DNA of 47,964 nt from Aliivibrio sifiae (lineage in GTDB: Bacteria > Pseudomonadota > Gammaproteobacteria > Enterobacterales > Vibrionaceae). The position numbers and the translations under genes were made by a program. This document shows positions 19,282-30,379 of this stretch, in pieces. Location: NCBI RefSeq assembly GCF_002954705.1, contig NZ_MSCO01000001.1:888693-936656 (forward strand), in the 5' to 3' direction. Below the pieces are notes generated by a model, which saw only the letters and a program-made list of their open reading frames with translations, made no database searches and was not told where the DNA came from. How positions within the stretch are numbered: position 1 is the stretch's first letter; every line of letters begins with the position of its first letter.

Positions 19282-20271
19282 GTGGCGAAACAATTCAAAG
19301 ATAATTTTAATCGTAAGTTTTATTACTTACGGTTGTCGATTACAGACGTCTGTAATTTTAAATGTACTTATTGCTTACCTGATGGTTATCGACCAGAAAA
19401 TGGCAAGCGAGAGTCCTTCCTTGAGCTTGATGAAATCAAACGTACGGTGAGTGCGTTTGCCCGTTGTGGTACGTCAAAAGTACGTATTACAGGTGGAGAA
19501 CCAAGCCTGCGCAAAGATTTTACTGAGATCATTCGTACCGTAGCCTCTCAACCTGGCATCACTAAAGTAGCCACTACGACTAATGGTTATCGTATGGAGA
19601 AGCATGTCGCTGAATGGCGAGAAGCTGGCCTTACTGATATCAATGTGAGTGTTGATAGCTTAAATCCCAATATGTTTTATCAGATCACCGGTGAAAATAA
19701 ATTTGCCGAAGTTATGGCTGGTATTGATAAAGCACTTGAAATTGGATTTAAACAGGTAAAAGTAAATACCGTTTTACTTAAAGATCTTAATAGTACCGAA
19801 TTACCTTTATTTTTAAAATGGATTCAAACTCGTCCTATTCAACTTCGTTTTATTGAATTGATGCAAACGGGTGAAATGAACGATTTGTTTAAAAATCATC
19901 ATCAGTCTGGTGTGTCGATCCGTAATCATTTAATTGCTAACAATTGGATATTGAAACAACGCGGTGAAAGCGATGGTCCAGCTCAAGTCTTTACCCACCC
20001 AGATTACATAGGTGAAATAGGGTTAATTATGCCTTATGAAAAAGACTTTTGTCAGAGTTGCAACCGACTTAGAGTATCAGCAAAAGGCAAATTACATATG
20101 TGTTTATTTGGTGATTACGGTGTTGATTTACGAGAGTTGTTACAAGAAGATTCGCAGCAAGATGAGTTGATTCAATGCATTCAAACTCAGTTAGATAATA
20201 AAGCAGAAGGTCATTTTTTACATGATGGCCATGCTGGAATGACCCCTCATTTAGCCTCAATTGGCGGATAA
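19282..20271 (+). CDS. moaA: GTP 3',8-cyclase MoaA
   Basis: Radical SAM enzyme for the first step of molybdenum-cofactor synthesis, making 3',8-cyclo-GTP. The 329 residues contain the N-terminal cluster Cys24-x3-Cys28-x2-Cys31 (CNFKCTYC), a C-terminal cluster (CQSCNRLR...HMC) and the C-terminal Gly-Gly needed for activity (SIGG). I place the start at GTG 19282, giving [19 protein letters not shown], with AAAGG six bases before it. The frame also has a TTG at 19267 inside the riboswitch. Confidence 0.96.
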   Translation: MAKQFKDNFNRKFYYLRLSITDVCNFKCTYCLPDGYRPENGKRESFLELDEIKRTVSAFARCGTSKVRITGGEPSLRKDFTEIIRTVASQPGITKVATTTNGYRMEKHVAEWREAGLTDINVSVDSLNPNMFYQITGENKFAEVMAGIDKALEIGFKQVKVNTVLLKDLNSTELPLFLKWIQTRPIQLRFIELMQTGEMNDLFKNHHQSGVSIRNHLIANNWILKQRGESDGPAQVFTHPDYIGEIGLIMPYEKDFCQSCNRLRVSAKGKLHMCLFGDYGVDLRELLQEDSQQDELIQCIQTQLDNKAEGHFLHDGHAGMTPHLASIGG

Positions 20272-20283
20272 TAAAGAAGAATT

Positions 20284-20763
20284 ATGTCAAATTTTACTCA
20301 TATTAATGCCTCTGGTGAGGCGAACATGGTTGATGTATCAGCTAAACAAGAAACAGTGCGTGAAGCGCGTGCAGAAGCGTTTGTTCATATGGCGCCAGAA
20401 ACGCTGAATCTGATTGTTTCTGGTTCTCACCACAAAGGTGATGTGTTTGCGACAGCTCGTATTGCGGGCATTCAAGCAGCGAAAAAAACATGGGATCTTA
20501 TTCCATTATGTCATCCATTACTGCTAACCAAAGTTGAAGTTCAACTTGAAGCCATTGAAGCTGAAAACATGGTTCGTATTGAATCTGTATGTAAATTAGC
20601 GGGCAAAACTGGCGTTGAAATGGAAGCATTAACAGCGGCATCGGTTGCAGCATTAACCATCTATGACATGTGTAAAGCGGTTCAAAAAGACATGGTTATT
20701 GGGCAAGTTCGTTTACTAGAAAAGACGGGCGGTAAATCTGGACACTTTAAGGCAGACGCATGA
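20284..20763 (+). CDS. moaC: cyclic pyranopterin monophosphate synthase MoaC
   Basis: Converts the MoaA product to cyclic pyranopterin monophosphate. At 159 residues it has the family length. It shows [27 protein letters not shown] and the catalytic region [24 protein letters not shown] with conserved Asp and Lys. It starts 12 bp after moaA. There is no moaB between them, unlike in E. coli. Confidence 0.97.
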   Translation: MSNFTHINASGEANMVDVSAKQETVREARAEAFVHMAPETLNLIVSGSHHKGDVFATARIAGIQAAKKTWDLIPLCHPLLLTKVEVQLEAIEAENMVRIESVCKLAGKTGVEMEALTAASVAALTIYDMCKAVQKDMVIGQVRLLEKTGGKSGHFKADA

Positions 20764-21005
20764 TCACAGTATTATTTTTCGCTCAAACAAAAGAGTTAGT
20801 AGGCACTGACAAACTGGAACTTACTGGTGATTACGCAACAGCTGAAGCGATTCGTGAAGAGTTAAGTCAAAAAGAAGGCAAGTGGGATTTAGCGCTAGAG
20901 AAGGGCAAATTACTGGTTGCGATTAATCAAACGATCTCAAGCTTAGATTCAGCGGTTTCTGATGGTGACGAAGTGGCATTTTTCCCACCTGTAACGGGTG
21001 GTTAA
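20760..21005 (+). CDS. moaD: molybdopterin synthase sulfur carrier subunit MoaD
   Basis: Ubiquitin-fold sulfur carrier of 81 residues. The C-terminal Gly-Gly (PPVTGG) is adenylated and thiocarboxylated before giving sulfur to MoaE-bound precursor. The ATG overlaps the moaC stop by four bases (ATGA), so the genes are translationally coupled. Confidence 0.96.
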   Translation: MITVLFFAQTKELVGTDKLELTGDYATAEAIREELSQKEGKWDLALEKGKLLVAINQTISSLDSAVSDGDEVAFFPPVTGG

Positions 21006-21006
21006 T

Positions 21007-21453
21007 ATGATTTCTGTTCAAGAGCATGATTTTAATGTCGGTGATGAATATCAATTATTAGCAGAAGGTACTTCCGCAGGAGCGGTTGTAACTTTTATTG
21101 GTAAAGTTCGAGACATGAACCTTGGTGATGATGTCACAGGGCTTTCTCTAGAGCATTACCCAGGGATGACTGAAAAGTCTCTGAATGATATCGTTGCACA
21201 AGCAAAAGCGCGTTGGCCACTGCTTAAAGTGAAAGTAATCCACCGAGTGGGAGACTTAGAACTTGGTGATCAAATTGTGTTTGTTGGTGTATCAAGTGCG
21301 CATCGTGGTGCTGCATTTGATTCATGCGAATTCATTATGGATTACTTAAAAACCAATGCACCGTTTTGGAAAAAAGAACGAACAGCCAAAGAAGTGCGCT
21401 GGGTTGAATCAAGAGATACGGATAAATCAGCGGCGCAACGCTGGGAAAAGTAA
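21007..21453 (+). CDS. moaE: molybdopterin synthase catalytic subunit MoaE
   Basis: Catalytic partner of MoaD that inserts two sulfurs to make molybdopterin. The 148 residues contain GAVVTFIGKVRD, LSLEHYPGMTEK, HRVGDLELGD, SSAHRGAAFDSCEFIMDYLK and the C-terminal WKKERT with the catalytic Lys. I place the start at ATG 21007, one base after the moaD stop. A GTG at 20998 inside moaD is in frame but gives three extra residues with no support. Confidence 0.96.
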   Translation: MISVQEHDFNVGDEYQLLAEGTSAGAVVTFIGKVRDMNLGDDVTGLSLEHYPGMTEKSLNDIVAQAKARWPLLKVKVIHRVGDLELGDQIVFVGVSSAHRGAAFDSCEFIMDYLKTNAPFWKKERTAKEVRWVESRDTDKSAAQRWEK

Positions 21454-21515
21454 TTATCTAAATAGTGGCTATTAGAATCGGTATTCGATTTGGAAAGTAG
21501 CAATAGAAGATAGAT

Positions 21516-21554
21516 AAAAAGGGAAGAGAGCATAGGCTTTCTTCCCTTTTTTTT
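21516..21554. terminator. bidirectional terminator between moaE and the ATP-grasp gene
   Basis: AAAAGGGAAGA pairs with TCTTCCCTTTT, with further G-U pairing inside, and T-runs follow on both strands. Confidence 0.9.
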
Positions 21555-21580
21555 ATTTGGATTGTGCTTGTGGTGGTCTG

Positions 21581-22546
21581 TTATTTATTATAAATACCAA
21601 ACTGTTCCATCGCATAAGCAACACGAGCTTCAGGAGTTGGGTATGGAACCGTCTCCTCTAAGCTTTCGATATGCTTTAATCGAGGTAACAAGCCTGTTCC
21701 ATTAGCAATTTGAATCGCTAAACCAGGGCGAGCATTAAGCTCTAGAACCATAGGGCCATATTTTTTATCTAGAACCATATCAGTGCCCATGTAGCCTAGA
21801 CCTGTCATTTCCCAAGCACTTGATGCAAGCGTTAACAGTTTATGCCAATGTGGTACTTCTAAGGTACTTAATAGTTTTCCTGTATCTGGGTGTTTTTCAA
21901 CAGGTAAGTCAAATTGTACTGCGCGTACTGCTCTGCCTGTACCGATATCAATACCAACCCCAACAGCACCTTGGTGTAAGTTAGCCTTACCATCTGAATC
22001 TGTGGTTGATAAACGCATCATTGCCATTACAGGGTAGCCCTTAAATACAATAATACGAACATCAGGCACGCCTTCGTAACTGAAACCGTCAAACACATCA
22101 TCAAACTCGATTAAGTTTTCAATCATAGCAACGTCATTTTTCCCACCAAGGGAGAAAAGACCGGCTAATGTATTAGTAATATGGCGTTCAACATCTTGTT
22201 TGTTTGCTTCTGCACCAGATGGTTTGTAGTAAACCCCATCTTTATGAGATGTGACAACTAAAATGCCTTTACCACCACTACCTTGAGCTGGTTTGATTAC
22301 AAAACCAGGCCAATCTTTAACGATATCATGAATGTTTTTTACTTCAGCTTGGCTATCAATCACCCCAATAAGCTTAGGAACAGTTGCTCCCGCTTTTTCA
22401 GCAATGATCTTTGTTTTTAATTTATCATCAACCAATGGGTACTTACTTCGGTCATTGTAACGGCCAATATAGCCACCGTTACGTTGATTCATTCCCATGA
22501 TCCCTTTAGCTTTTAGTTTTGCAGGAGATGTAAATCTACTAAACAT
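21581..22546 (-). CDS. ATP-grasp alpha-L-glutamate ligase-like protein
   Basis: Cytoplasmic ATP-grasp enzyme of 321 residues related to RimK, predicted to form amide bonds with amino acids. Visible: the nucleotide-binding FVIKPAQGSGGKGILVV, the metal-binding MVLELNARPGLAIQIAN, and an N-terminal NQRNGGYIGRYNDRSKYPLVDDK segment typical of this RimK-related subgroup. It is the last gene of a trio with the 7TM transglutaminase (3-bp gap) and a lipoprotein retropepsin. The trio is conserved in many proteobacteria; the substrate is not established to my knowledge. Confidence 0.85.
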   Translation of the reverse strand: MFSRFTSPAKLKAKGIMGMNQRNGGYIGRYNDRSKYPLVDDKLKTKIIAEKAGATVPKLIGVIDSQAEVKNIHDIVKDWPGFVIKPAQGSGGKGILVVTSHKDGVYYKPSGAEANKQDVERHITNTLAGLFSLGGKNDVAMIENLIEFDDVFDGFSYEGVPDVRIIVFKGYPVMAMMRLSTTDSDGKANLHQGAVGVGIDIGTGRAVRAVQFDLPVEKHPDTGKLLSTLEVPHWHKLLTLASSAWEMTGLGYMGTDMVLDKKYGPMVLELNARPGLAIQIANGTGLLPRLKHIESLEETVPYPTPEARVAYAMEQFGIYNK

Positions 22547-22549
22547 AGG

Positions 22550-24058
22550 TTAGTCCTCCGCTAAAGGCTTAAAGCGACGAAGCTCACTTAAACGGTAACC
22601 AGTATAATTACCAAGCATTAGAATTACCGCTAAGATAATTAACTGAATGCCAATAAAGTTAAAGGTTAAGTGTTGTACAAATGGATTTGTCATTGCGATG
22701 TAGATAAGGACAGCGGTTAGCAGTGAACCACCACCTTGAGTCGCAACTTCTTTCCAACCTTCTTCTTCCCATAGGATAGACATACGTTCTACGGTCCAAG
22801 AAAGGATAATCATTGGGAAGAAAGTAATACTTAATCCAGCGGTTAAACCAATCTTAAAGGCAACAATCGTAAAGATTGAAATGATCATGATGACGGTGAT
22901 GATCACCGCGGAGATCCTGGCGACCAGAAGTAGGTTGAGTTTGGATAAATAACTACGAATAACTAAACCAGTACCTACAATCAGTAAGAAGCCGACAATC
23001 CCTGTGACTAGCTGAGTCTGAACAAAGGCAACGGCAATAAGTACAGGCATGAAAGTACCAGACGTTTTTAAACCGACAATGACTCGTAAGAAAACAACCA
23101 TTAGCGCACCGATAGGAATAAGCATGATGGTTTTAAACATCGACTGCTCTTCAAGCGGTAGGCTGTGAATAGAGAAGTTTAATAGATTATCTGCTTCTAC
23201 TTTCTTCTCGGTTGCGGCTGTTGGAGAAATCTCCTGAGCAATCATCGAGAAGTTAATTTGGCTATTTTTACCACCAACGACATCGAGTAAAGAGACATTG
23301 GTTTCATCCCAAAGTAGCAAATTAGCTGGTTGGCCTTGTTCGCCACTTTCTGGGTTGAATAGTTGCCATTTTTCTCCACTCCATACTTCAATCATGTGTT
23401 GAACTGATTGACGACGACGACCATCTTCTAGCCAAAGCGTGCCAACAACTTTGTTATGAATCGCTTCATAGCTTAGTAATTTAGAAACGGCTTGAACTTT
23501 AGTTAAGTCATTTAGAAGTAAAGACGCATTTTGATTATCAGGATCGTTGAATTGTTTAATTAATTCACGAGTTAAGGTGATGTCATCAGAAGAACGTGCT
23601 CTTGCTTGTTCTAGTAATGAAATTGCAGCAGCCTCATGTGGTCCTTCAAATGTTACCGCTTCTGGTTTATCAGTTTTTGGCGGTTCAATTGTGGCATGCG
23701 CTTGTGGGTCAACTAAGATCTGAGTTTTGTAATATAAAGTCTGTGGACCATCAGCTTGACGGATTGTCCATTCAGCGCGACGTCCATGCTCTGTCGTTAA
23801 ATAGGCAATACCGTAACCAGGTGAAGATGCACTTTCATCAACAATAGTAAAACCGGCTTGAGTTTGCGGTGCAGCCATAGATACCTTTACAGGCTTATTT
23901 ACTGCATCAAATTGAATTCGGGCCTCTACGTCCCAAACTTGACTTCTTTCTCCTGGTGTCCAAGGTACTCCGTATGAGTCATGGCGTAACCAGCTCAATG
24001 TAAGTCCTGCGACGATTAATAGTGAGATAAGAAAATAAAAAGGCACTCTTGATGGCAT
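22550..24058 (-). CDS. inactive transglutaminase fused to seven membrane helices
   Basis: Inner-membrane protein of 502 residues. One membrane anchor (about 7-24) leads to a periplasmic transglutaminase-like domain to about residue 300, which appears to lack a catalytic Cys. From about 308 onward come seven hydrophobic segments (starting MFKTIMLIPIGALMVVFLRV) that form the family's 7TM domain. The protein sits between genes for a retropepsin-like lipoprotein and an ATP-grasp ligase. This set was noted in comparative work on peptide-modifying amidoligases. Role inferred: a membrane platform for making, sensing or cutting an amide-linked peptide. Confidence 0.82.
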   Translation of the reverse strand: MPSRVPFYFLISLLIVAGLTLSWLRHDSYGVPWTPGERSQVWDVEARIQFDAVNKPVKVSMAAPQTQAGFTIVDESASSPGYGIAYLTTEHGRRAEWTIRQADGPQTLYYKTQILVDPQAHATIEPPKTDKPEAVTFEGPHEAAAISLLEQARARSSDDITLTRELIKQFNDPDNQNASLLLNDLTKVQAVSKLLSYEAIHNKVVGTLWLEDGRRRQSVQHMIEVWSGEKWQLFNPESGEQGQPANLLLWDETNVSLLDVVGGKNSQINFSMIAQEISPTAATEKKVEADNLLNFSIHSLPLEEQSMFKTIMLIPIGALMVVFLRVIVGLKTSGTFMPVLIAVAFVQTQLVTGIVGFLLIVGTGLVIRSYLSKLNLLLVARISAVIITVIMIISIFTIVAFKIGLTAGLSITFFPMIILSWTVERMSILWEEEGWKEVATQGGGSLLTAVLIYIAMTNPFVQHLTFNFIGIQLIILAVILMLGNYTGYRLSELRRFKPLAED

Positions 24059-24160
24059 AACGTCCTCATTGTGATGGCATAAGTGGAAGATAATTATAAT
24101 TCAAGCGGTAATTTATGCTACTAACATATTGAATAAATTACCGCTTATTTGAGGTAGGAG

Positions 24161-24931
24161 CTATTTTTTGCTTTGAACAAACTCTTTACTGACATCGATA
24201 ACAGCAATATCTTGTATAAACTCTCTACCTAATAAAACAGAATGGGTCATGTGAGAGCGATCTGCAAGAGTAAACTGCACTTTTTCATTGATTGCTCCAA
24301 GTTTGATCCATAATTCAACAACAGGGCGACGTTGAGCTTCTTCAGTTGTTGATTGACGAATTTTAACATTACGGATTACAGGAGCTGTGATCCATTCTAA
24401 TTTGCCATCTTCTGTTTTTGCGTTTTGATTAACTAAGTGGAATCGAACCCACTGAGTACCATTGCGTTCAAACTCTTGAAGATCGACAGCATTAAGAGAA
24501 GAAGTCGTTGCTCCTGTGTCTATACGAGCACTGAATTTTTGTTGTATATCAGCAATTTCTACGTTTTCAATGGCACCTAAAATAAGCGTGTCTTTTAGTG
24601 ATTGCGTTTGCATAGAAACTGGAACTGGTGCTAAGCGAGCCTTTTTAGAAGTCGCTTGCTTTATACTTGTTTGAATTTTGGTTTGTTCAGTTCGAACCAT
24701 CGATAGCTCTTCTGATACATTCGATAACTCTTTTTCTAATGTGGAAATATAGTCATTTTGAGTCTCAATTTTTGCTTCCATACCATCTAAACGAGTATTT
24801 AGATTGGTTTCCATAGACTTAATGGCTGCAACTGTTTCTGTATTATCTGAAGCGACTGGTGTTGCTTGTTGAGTCAGTGCGCATCCTGAAAGGCTTAAAA
24901 TAGCAACCAGTGGTAGAATTCGTTGGATCAT
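24161..24931 (-). CDS. lipoprotein with retropepsin-like protease domain
   Basis: Predicted lipoprotein: signal peptide with lipobox LSGC (Cys17). A coiled coil spans about 35-95 and a protease-like domain about 118-256. The aspartic protease motif is DTGA at 138-141, within FSARIDTGATTSSLNA; annotations often call such proteins ATP-dependent zinc proteases of the RimK-linked family. The protein therefore faces the periplasm. It is 102 bp upstream of the 7TM transglutaminase gene and is probably cotranscribed with it. Confidence 0.83.
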   Translation of the reverse strand: MIQRILPLVAILSLSGCALTQQATPVASDNTETVAAIKSMETNLNTRLDGMEAKIETQNDYISTLEKELSNVSEELSMVRTEQTKIQTSIKQATSKKARLAPVPVSMQTQSLKDTLILGAIENVEIADIQQKFSARIDTGATTSSLNAVDLQEFERNGTQWVRFHLVNQNAKTEDGKLEWITAPVIRNVKIRQSTTEEAQRRPVVELWIKLGAINEKVQFTLADRSHMTHSVLLGREFIQDIAVIDVSKEFVQSKK

Positions 24932-25010
24932 TTTATGTTCCGTTGAGTTAAATTAACATGTGCATAGTAACGATAATAAATAGGAGCGGATAGCCCCACA
25001 ATGTTAGCGT

Positions 25011-25985
25011 TTAGTCAGGTTTTTTAGCAATTAAGATCGCACGCTTAGGAGCAGGGTGGCCTTCAATTGTTTTTGTTGGATCATTTGGGTCTAAGTATTC
25101 TGGTAGAGAATTGTGTTTCATCCATTCCGTTGAGCGTTGTTCTCCTGTTGTAGTAACGCATTCATCCACAATTTTAACATCTACAAAACCAACGCTTTCT
25201 AACCATACTTTTAATGCTCGCGCAGATGGGAAGAAGAAAACATTACGCATTTGAGCATAACGGTCAACAGGCATTAATACCGCGTTTTCATCGCCATCAA
25301 TGACGAGTGTTTCTAATACTAGTTCACCACCTGCGACTAATTGATTTTTTAATTGAATCAAATGGTCAAGTGGAGAGCGACGGTGATAAAGCACGCCCAT
25401 ACTAAATACTGTATCAAATGCATTTAGTTCAGGAAGCTGTTCAATACCTAATGGTAATAAATGCGCGCGTTGGTCATTGCCCATTAATTTACGAATGGCT
25501 TCGAATTGAATTAAAAATAAATGTGATGGGTCAATACCAACACATAAGCGAGCTTCTTCGCCTAGCATACGCCACATGTGGTAACCATTACCACAACCCA
25601 CATCTAAAACTGAGCGGTTTTTAAGTGGGGTAATGTGAGGCAGTAATCGATCCCATTTCCAATCTGAGCGCCACTCTGTATCAATATGAATATCATGAAC
25701 CGTAAAAGGCCCTTTACGCCAAGGATGAAAGGTTTGTAATAAGTTTTCTAACTTTTTACGCTCTCCATTAATTAAAGGGGCATTGTTTGACAGAGTCACT
25801 GATGATTTTAAATCGATATTATCAGCACAGCCTTCAGGGATTTTCTTTAACGCTTTTGTCCAACGTTCGATGTCACCATGTTCTGCATTTTGCCAATCAG
25901 TTAATTGCTGAGGTAAAGTGTTTAACCAAGGCTGGAGAATGGTATCTTGAGAAACGAGCGTATAAAAATTAGCAAAATTAATCAT
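25011..25985 (-). CDS. cmoB: tRNA U34 carboxymethyltransferase CmoB
   Basis: Transfers the carboxymethyl group from carboxy-SAM to 5-hydroxyuridine at position 34 of tRNAs, giving cmo5U. The 324 residues include the SAM-binding [15 protein letters not shown] near 125 and the downstream [17 protein letters not shown], both typical of CmoB. It lies 50 bp after cmoA, which makes its cofactor. Length equals that of the E. coli protein within a residue or two. Confidence 0.97.
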   Translation of the reverse strand: MINFANFYTLVSQDTILQPWLNTLPQQLTDWQNAEHGDIERWTKALKKIPEGCADNIDLKSSVTLSNNAPLINGERKKLENLLQTFHPWRKGPFTVHDIHIDTEWRSDWKWDRLLPHITPLKNRSVLDVGCGNGYHMWRMLGEEARLCVGIDPSHLFLIQFEAIRKLMGNDQRAHLLPLGIEQLPELNAFDTVFSMGVLYHRRSPLDHLIQLKNQLVAGGELVLETLVIDGDENAVLMPVDRYAQMRNVFFFPSARALKVWLESVGFVDVKIVDECVTTTGEQRSTEWMKHNSLPEYLDPNDPTKTIEGHPAPKRAILIAKKPD

Positions 25986-26035
25986 TGAGGTATCTTAAAT
26001 TAATAAATTAGAAAAAATAAATGGCAATATTGCGA

Positions 26036-26788
<753 letters not shown>

Positions 26789-26810
26789 TTATCCGTACTT
26801 ATTTATATCC

Positions 26811-26849
26811 ATTCTAGGTAAATATTGGTGTGTTCTACTTACCTAGAAT
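26811..26849. repeat. 11-bp inverted repeat upstream of cmoA
   Basis: ATTCTAGGTAA (26811-26821) and TTACCTAGAAT (26839-26849) are perfectly complementary with a 17-nt loop. It may be a regulator site or a leader hairpin on cmoA mRNA. There is no T-tract, so it is not a terminator. Confidence 0.7.
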
Positions 26850-26980
26850 TGCATACATCAGTGCTCTCCTGCACATGATGACACTATTGTAGTTAATTCT
26901 TATCTTAAAGTCTTTAGGCCAATGAGAATTGAAAGTGAACTTTTTTTACTCCTTGCTATGTCGTTAGAATGTTTTTCCTT

Positions 26981-26986
26981 TATAAT
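26981..26986 (+). promoter_or_regulatory. possible -10 box for aspS
   Basis: A perfect TATAAT lies about 150 bp before the aspS ATG. No close match to TTGACA is found at 16-18 bp, so the call is tentative. Confidence 0.35.
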
Positions 26987-27134
26987 GGCGCTATATTTTT
27001 ACGTTTTGTATATTAATACAGCAAAGTAGCTGTTTTATTAGTCATTTTAGCAAACGTAAATCGGTTTATGAGAAGTGCAGTAGGCTTTTTATTGCATTTA
27101 CTATTGATATGTATATTAGATTGGGAAAATCATC

Positions 27135-28910
27135 ATGCGCACCCATTACTGTGGTAACCTGAACAAGTCCCTTGCAGGGCAAACTGTAGAACTTTGCGGC
27201 TGGGTAAACCGCCGCCGTGACTTAGGCGGTCTTATCTTTATTGATATGCGAGATCGTGAAGGTATCGTTCAGGTAGTTGTTGATCCAGATATGAAAGATA
27301 TCTTCTCAATCGCTAACCAACTGCGTAATGAGTTCTGTATCAAATTTACTGGTGAAGTACGTGTTCGTCCTGACAGCCAAGTAAATAAAGACATGGCTAC
27401 GGGTGAAGTTGAACTTTACGCGACAGGTCTTGAGATCATCAACCGTTCAGAAGCGCTTCCGTTGGATTTCAATCAAACAAATTCAGAAGAGCAACGCCTC
27501 AAGTACCGTTACATTGATTTACGTCGTCCAGAAATGAGTGATCGCATCAAGTTACGTGCTCGCGCATCTAGCTTTGTTCGTCGTTTCTTAGATGAAAATC
27601 TATTCTTAGATATTGAAACTCCAGTACTAACAAAAGCAACGCCAGAAGGCGCTCGTGATTACCTAGTACCGAGCCGTGTTCATAAAGGCAGTTTCTACGC
27701 ACTTCCACAATCACCACAGTTGTTTAAGCAACTTTTGATGATGTCTGGTTTTGACCGTTATTATCAAATCGTTAAATGTTTCCGTGATGAAGATTTACGT
27801 GCTGACCGTCAACCTGAATTTACCCAAATCGATATCGAAACGTCTTTCTTATCATCGACTCAAGTTCGTGAAATCACAGAGCGTCTAGTTCATGATATGT
27901 GGAAAGAGCTATTAGATGTTGAACTTGGTCAATTCCCAATCATGCCATTCTCAGAAGCGATCCGTCGTTTTGGTTCTGATAAGCCAGATCTACGTAACCC
28001 ATTAGAGTTAGTTGACGTTGCTGATCTTCTTAAAGAAGTTGAATTCCAAGTATTCGCTGGTCCTGCTAACGATGAAAAAGGCCGTGTAGCGGTTATTCGT
28101 GTTCCTGGTGGCGCATCACTGTCTCGTAAGCAAATTGATGAATACGGTAAGTTCGTAGGTATCTACGGCGCGAAAGGTCTAGCTTGGATGAAAGTGAACG
28201 ATCGTGCTGCAGGATTCGAAGGTGTTCAATCTCCTGTTGCTAAGTTCCTAAGCGAAGATATCGTAAACAGCATTTTAGAGCGTACTGAAGCTGAAACTGG
28301 CGATATCATTTTATTTGGTGCAGATAAAGCAGGCATCGTTGCAGAAGCAATGGGCGCTTTACGTATTAAATTAGGTGATGATCTTGAGCTTACAGATAAG
28401 AAAGCTTGGGCTCCACTTTGGGTTATTGATTTCCCAATGTTTGAAGAAGATGGCGAAGGTAACTTGCACGCGATGCATCACCCATTCACATCTCCTTTAG
28501 GTGTTACCGCTGAAGAGCTTAAAGCAAACCCAGCAGCAGCAAACTCTGATGCGTACGACATGGTTATTAATGGCTATGAAGTGGGTGGTGGTTCTGTTCG
28601 TATTCACAATGCAGAAATGCAAACAGCGGTATTTGGTATCCTAGGTATCGAAGAGAAAGAGCAACATGAGAAATTTGGTTTCTTACTTGAAGCGCTTAAG
28701 TACGGTACGCCGCCACATGCAGGTCTTGCATTCGGTCTTGACCGTTTAGCAATGCTTCTTTGTGGCACTGAAAACATCCGTGATGTTATCGCCTTCCCGA
28801 AAACAACAGCAGCAGCGTGTCTACTAACGAATGCGCCAAGTCTTGCTAATCCTGAGTCTCTTGAGGAATTAGCGATTGCAGTAAAAATTGCTGAGAAAAA
28901 AGACGCTTAA
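27135..28910 (+). CDS. aspS: aspartyl-tRNA synthetase
   Basis: Class II synthetase that charges tRNA-Asp. The 591 residues contain the N-terminal OB fold ([23 protein letters not shown]), motif 2 [18 protein letters not shown], the bacterial GAD insert in the middle, and motif 3 [13 protein letters not shown] near the end. The extended bacterial type with GAD domain is the discriminating enzyme in this lineage. ATG follows GGGAA. A terminator follows the gene. Confidence 0.98.
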   Translation: MRTHYCGNLNKSLAGQTVELCGWVNRRRDLGGLIFIDMRDREGIVQVVVDPDMKDIFSIANQLRNEFCIKFTGEVRVRPDSQVNKDMATGEVELYATGLEIINRSEALPLDFNQTNSEEQRLKYRYIDLRRPEMSDRIKLRARASSFVRRFLDENLFLDIETPVLTKATPEGARDYLVPSRVHKGSFYALPQSPQLFKQLLMMSGFDRYYQIVKCFRDEDLRADRQPEFTQIDIETSFLSSTQVREITERLVHDMWKELLDVELGQFPIMPFSEAIRRFGSDKPDLRNPLELVDVADLLKEVEFQVFAGPANDEKGRVAVIRVPGGASLSRKQIDEYGKFVGIYGAKGLAWMKVNDRAAGFEGVQSPVAKFLSEDIVNSILERTEAETGDIILFGADKAGIVAEAMGALRIKLGDDLELTDKKAWAPLWVIDFPMFEEDGEGNLHAMHHPFTSPLGVTAEELKANPAAANSDAYDMVINGYEVGGGSVRIHNAEMQTAVFGILGIEEKEQHEKFGFLLEALKYGTPPHAGLAFGLDRLAMLLCGTENIRDVIAFPKTTAAACLLTNAPSLANPESLEELAIAVKIAEKKDA

Positions 28911-28930
28911 TTTAAGTTATCTTTATTCTT

Positions 28931-28960
28931 AAAAATGCCCGTGTAATGCGGGCATTTTTG
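28931..28960 (+). terminator. aspS terminator
   Basis: AAAATGCCCG with CGGGCATTTT and a 7-nt loop, then a T-run. Confidence 0.9.
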
Positions 28961-29061
28961 TATCTGTTATATTTAAAATGAGAAAGTCGTACATTACGAA
29001 TGCCTTGAGTTTATAGTGGTATCTAGCTAATATACATGTATAAATAATCAGTGGTTTTACT

Positions 29062-29583
29062 ATGTCTATCATTTTAGGAATTGATCCAGGCTCTCGGATC
29101 ACAGGGTATGGCGTTATCCGTCAAAATGGCCGTCACCTTCAATATTTGGGTAGTGGCTGTATTCGTATGTCAGAGAAAGAACTTCCTGGTCGTTTAAAAC
29201 AAATATACGCAGGTGTTTCTGAAATCATTACTCAATTCCAACCGGATGTATTCGCCATTGAACAAGTTTTCATGTCTAAAAATGCGGATTCAGCCTTAAA
29301 GTTAGGACAAGCAAGAGGAAGCGCAATTGTTGCTGCAGTAAATGCAGATTTGCCAGTATACGAATATGCAGCTCGTTTAATTAAACAAGCAGTAACAGGA
29401 ACGGGTGGGGCAGATAAAGCACAAGTCCAGCACATGGTTATGACAATGTTGAAACTTCCGGCAAAACCACAAGCCGATGCTGCCGATGGGTTAGGGGTTG
29501 CGATTTGTCATGCTAATACCAATAAAACCTTAATCGCACTCGCTGGGAAAGCAACAGGTGCAAGGCGTGGGCGCTACCGTTAG
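29062..29583 (+). CDS. ruvC: Holliday junction resolvase RuvC
   Basis: Dimeric endonuclease that cuts Holliday junctions moved by RuvAB. The four catalytic acids are Asp8, Glu67, Asp139 and Asp142 ([27 protein letters not shown]), one residue on from the E. coli numbering. Length 173 is standard. It is followed after 99 bp by ruvA. The separate gap suggests its own translation start but a shared transcript is possible. Confidence 0.98.
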   Translation: MSIILGIDPGSRITGYGVIRQNGRHLQYLGSGCIRMSEKELPGRLKQIYAGVSEIITQFQPDVFAIEQVFMSKNADSALKLGQARGSAIVAAVNADLPVYEYAARLIKQAVTGTGGADKAQVQHMVMTMLKLPAKPQADAADGLGVAICHANTNKTLIALAGKATGARRGRYR

Positions 29584-29682
29584 ATGTCTAGCATATTGTA
29601 AATTCTCATTTCTTTTACTGGATATCTATCCAGTTCTTTATTACTATTCAAATCAGTTAATTATTTTTAAAGAGTATCTATT

Positions 29683-30306
29683 GTGATCGGACGCCTTCGT
29701 GGAAATTTATTAGAAAAACAACCACCAGAACTATTAATTGAAGTCAGTGGTATTGGCTATGAAGTCCAAATGCCAATGAGTTGTTTTTATGAATTACCAG
29801 AGATTGGCACTGAAGCTATTGTATATATTCATTATGTTGTTCGTGAAGATGCACAATTATTGTATGGTTTTAATACCAAAAAAGAGCGTGCATTATTTAG
29901 AGAAGTAATTAAAGCAAATGGTGTGGGTCCTAAACTTGGTCTTGCTATTTTATCTGGCATGACAGCATCTCAATTTGTACAAAGCGTAGAGCGTGAAGAT
30001 ATTTCGACATTAGTAAAATTGCCTGGTGTTGGAAAGAAGACAGCAGAGCGTTTAGTGGTTGAAATGAAAGATCGTCTTAAAGGCTGGGGAGCTGGTGATT
30101 TATTTACACCGGCAGCTGATGCTGCGCCGATGGATGATAGTTCTGATTTAATTTCCTCTCCTCAAAGTGCACAAGATGAAGCTGTAAGTGCACTGATATC
30201 CCTTGGTTATAAGCCAGTACAAGCGTCTAAAATTGTTTCTCAAGTAGCAAAACCTGATATGACAAGTGAAGCGCTAATCCGTGAATCATTAAAATCGATG
30301 ATCTAA
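29683..30306 (+). CDS. ruvA: Holliday junction branch migration protein RuvA
   Basis: Tetrameric junction-binding subunit that targets the RuvB motor. The 207 residues have the N-terminal OB fold ([12 protein letters not shown]), two helix-hairpin-helix motifs ([12 protein letters not shown] and [16 protein letters not shown]), an acidic linker, and the RuvB-binding domain III ([19 protein letters not shown]). The start is GTG with AAAGAG upstream. ruvB follows after 73 bp. Confidence 0.97.
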   Translation: MIGRLRGNLLEKQPPELLIEVSGIGYEVQMPMSCFYELPEIGTEAIVYIHYVVREDAQLLYGFNTKKERALFREVIKANGVGPKLGLAILSGMTASQFVQSVEREDISTLVKLPGVGKKTAERLVVEMKDRLKGWGAGDLFTPAADAAPMDDSSDLISSPQSAQDEAVSALISLGYKPVQASKIVSQVAKPDMTSEALIRESLKSMI

Positions 30307-30379
30307 TATCATTTAATGTTTTCTATTAATTGTTTTTTACTTACTACTATTTATTTATTGAATCGCTGAGTGCCATTTT

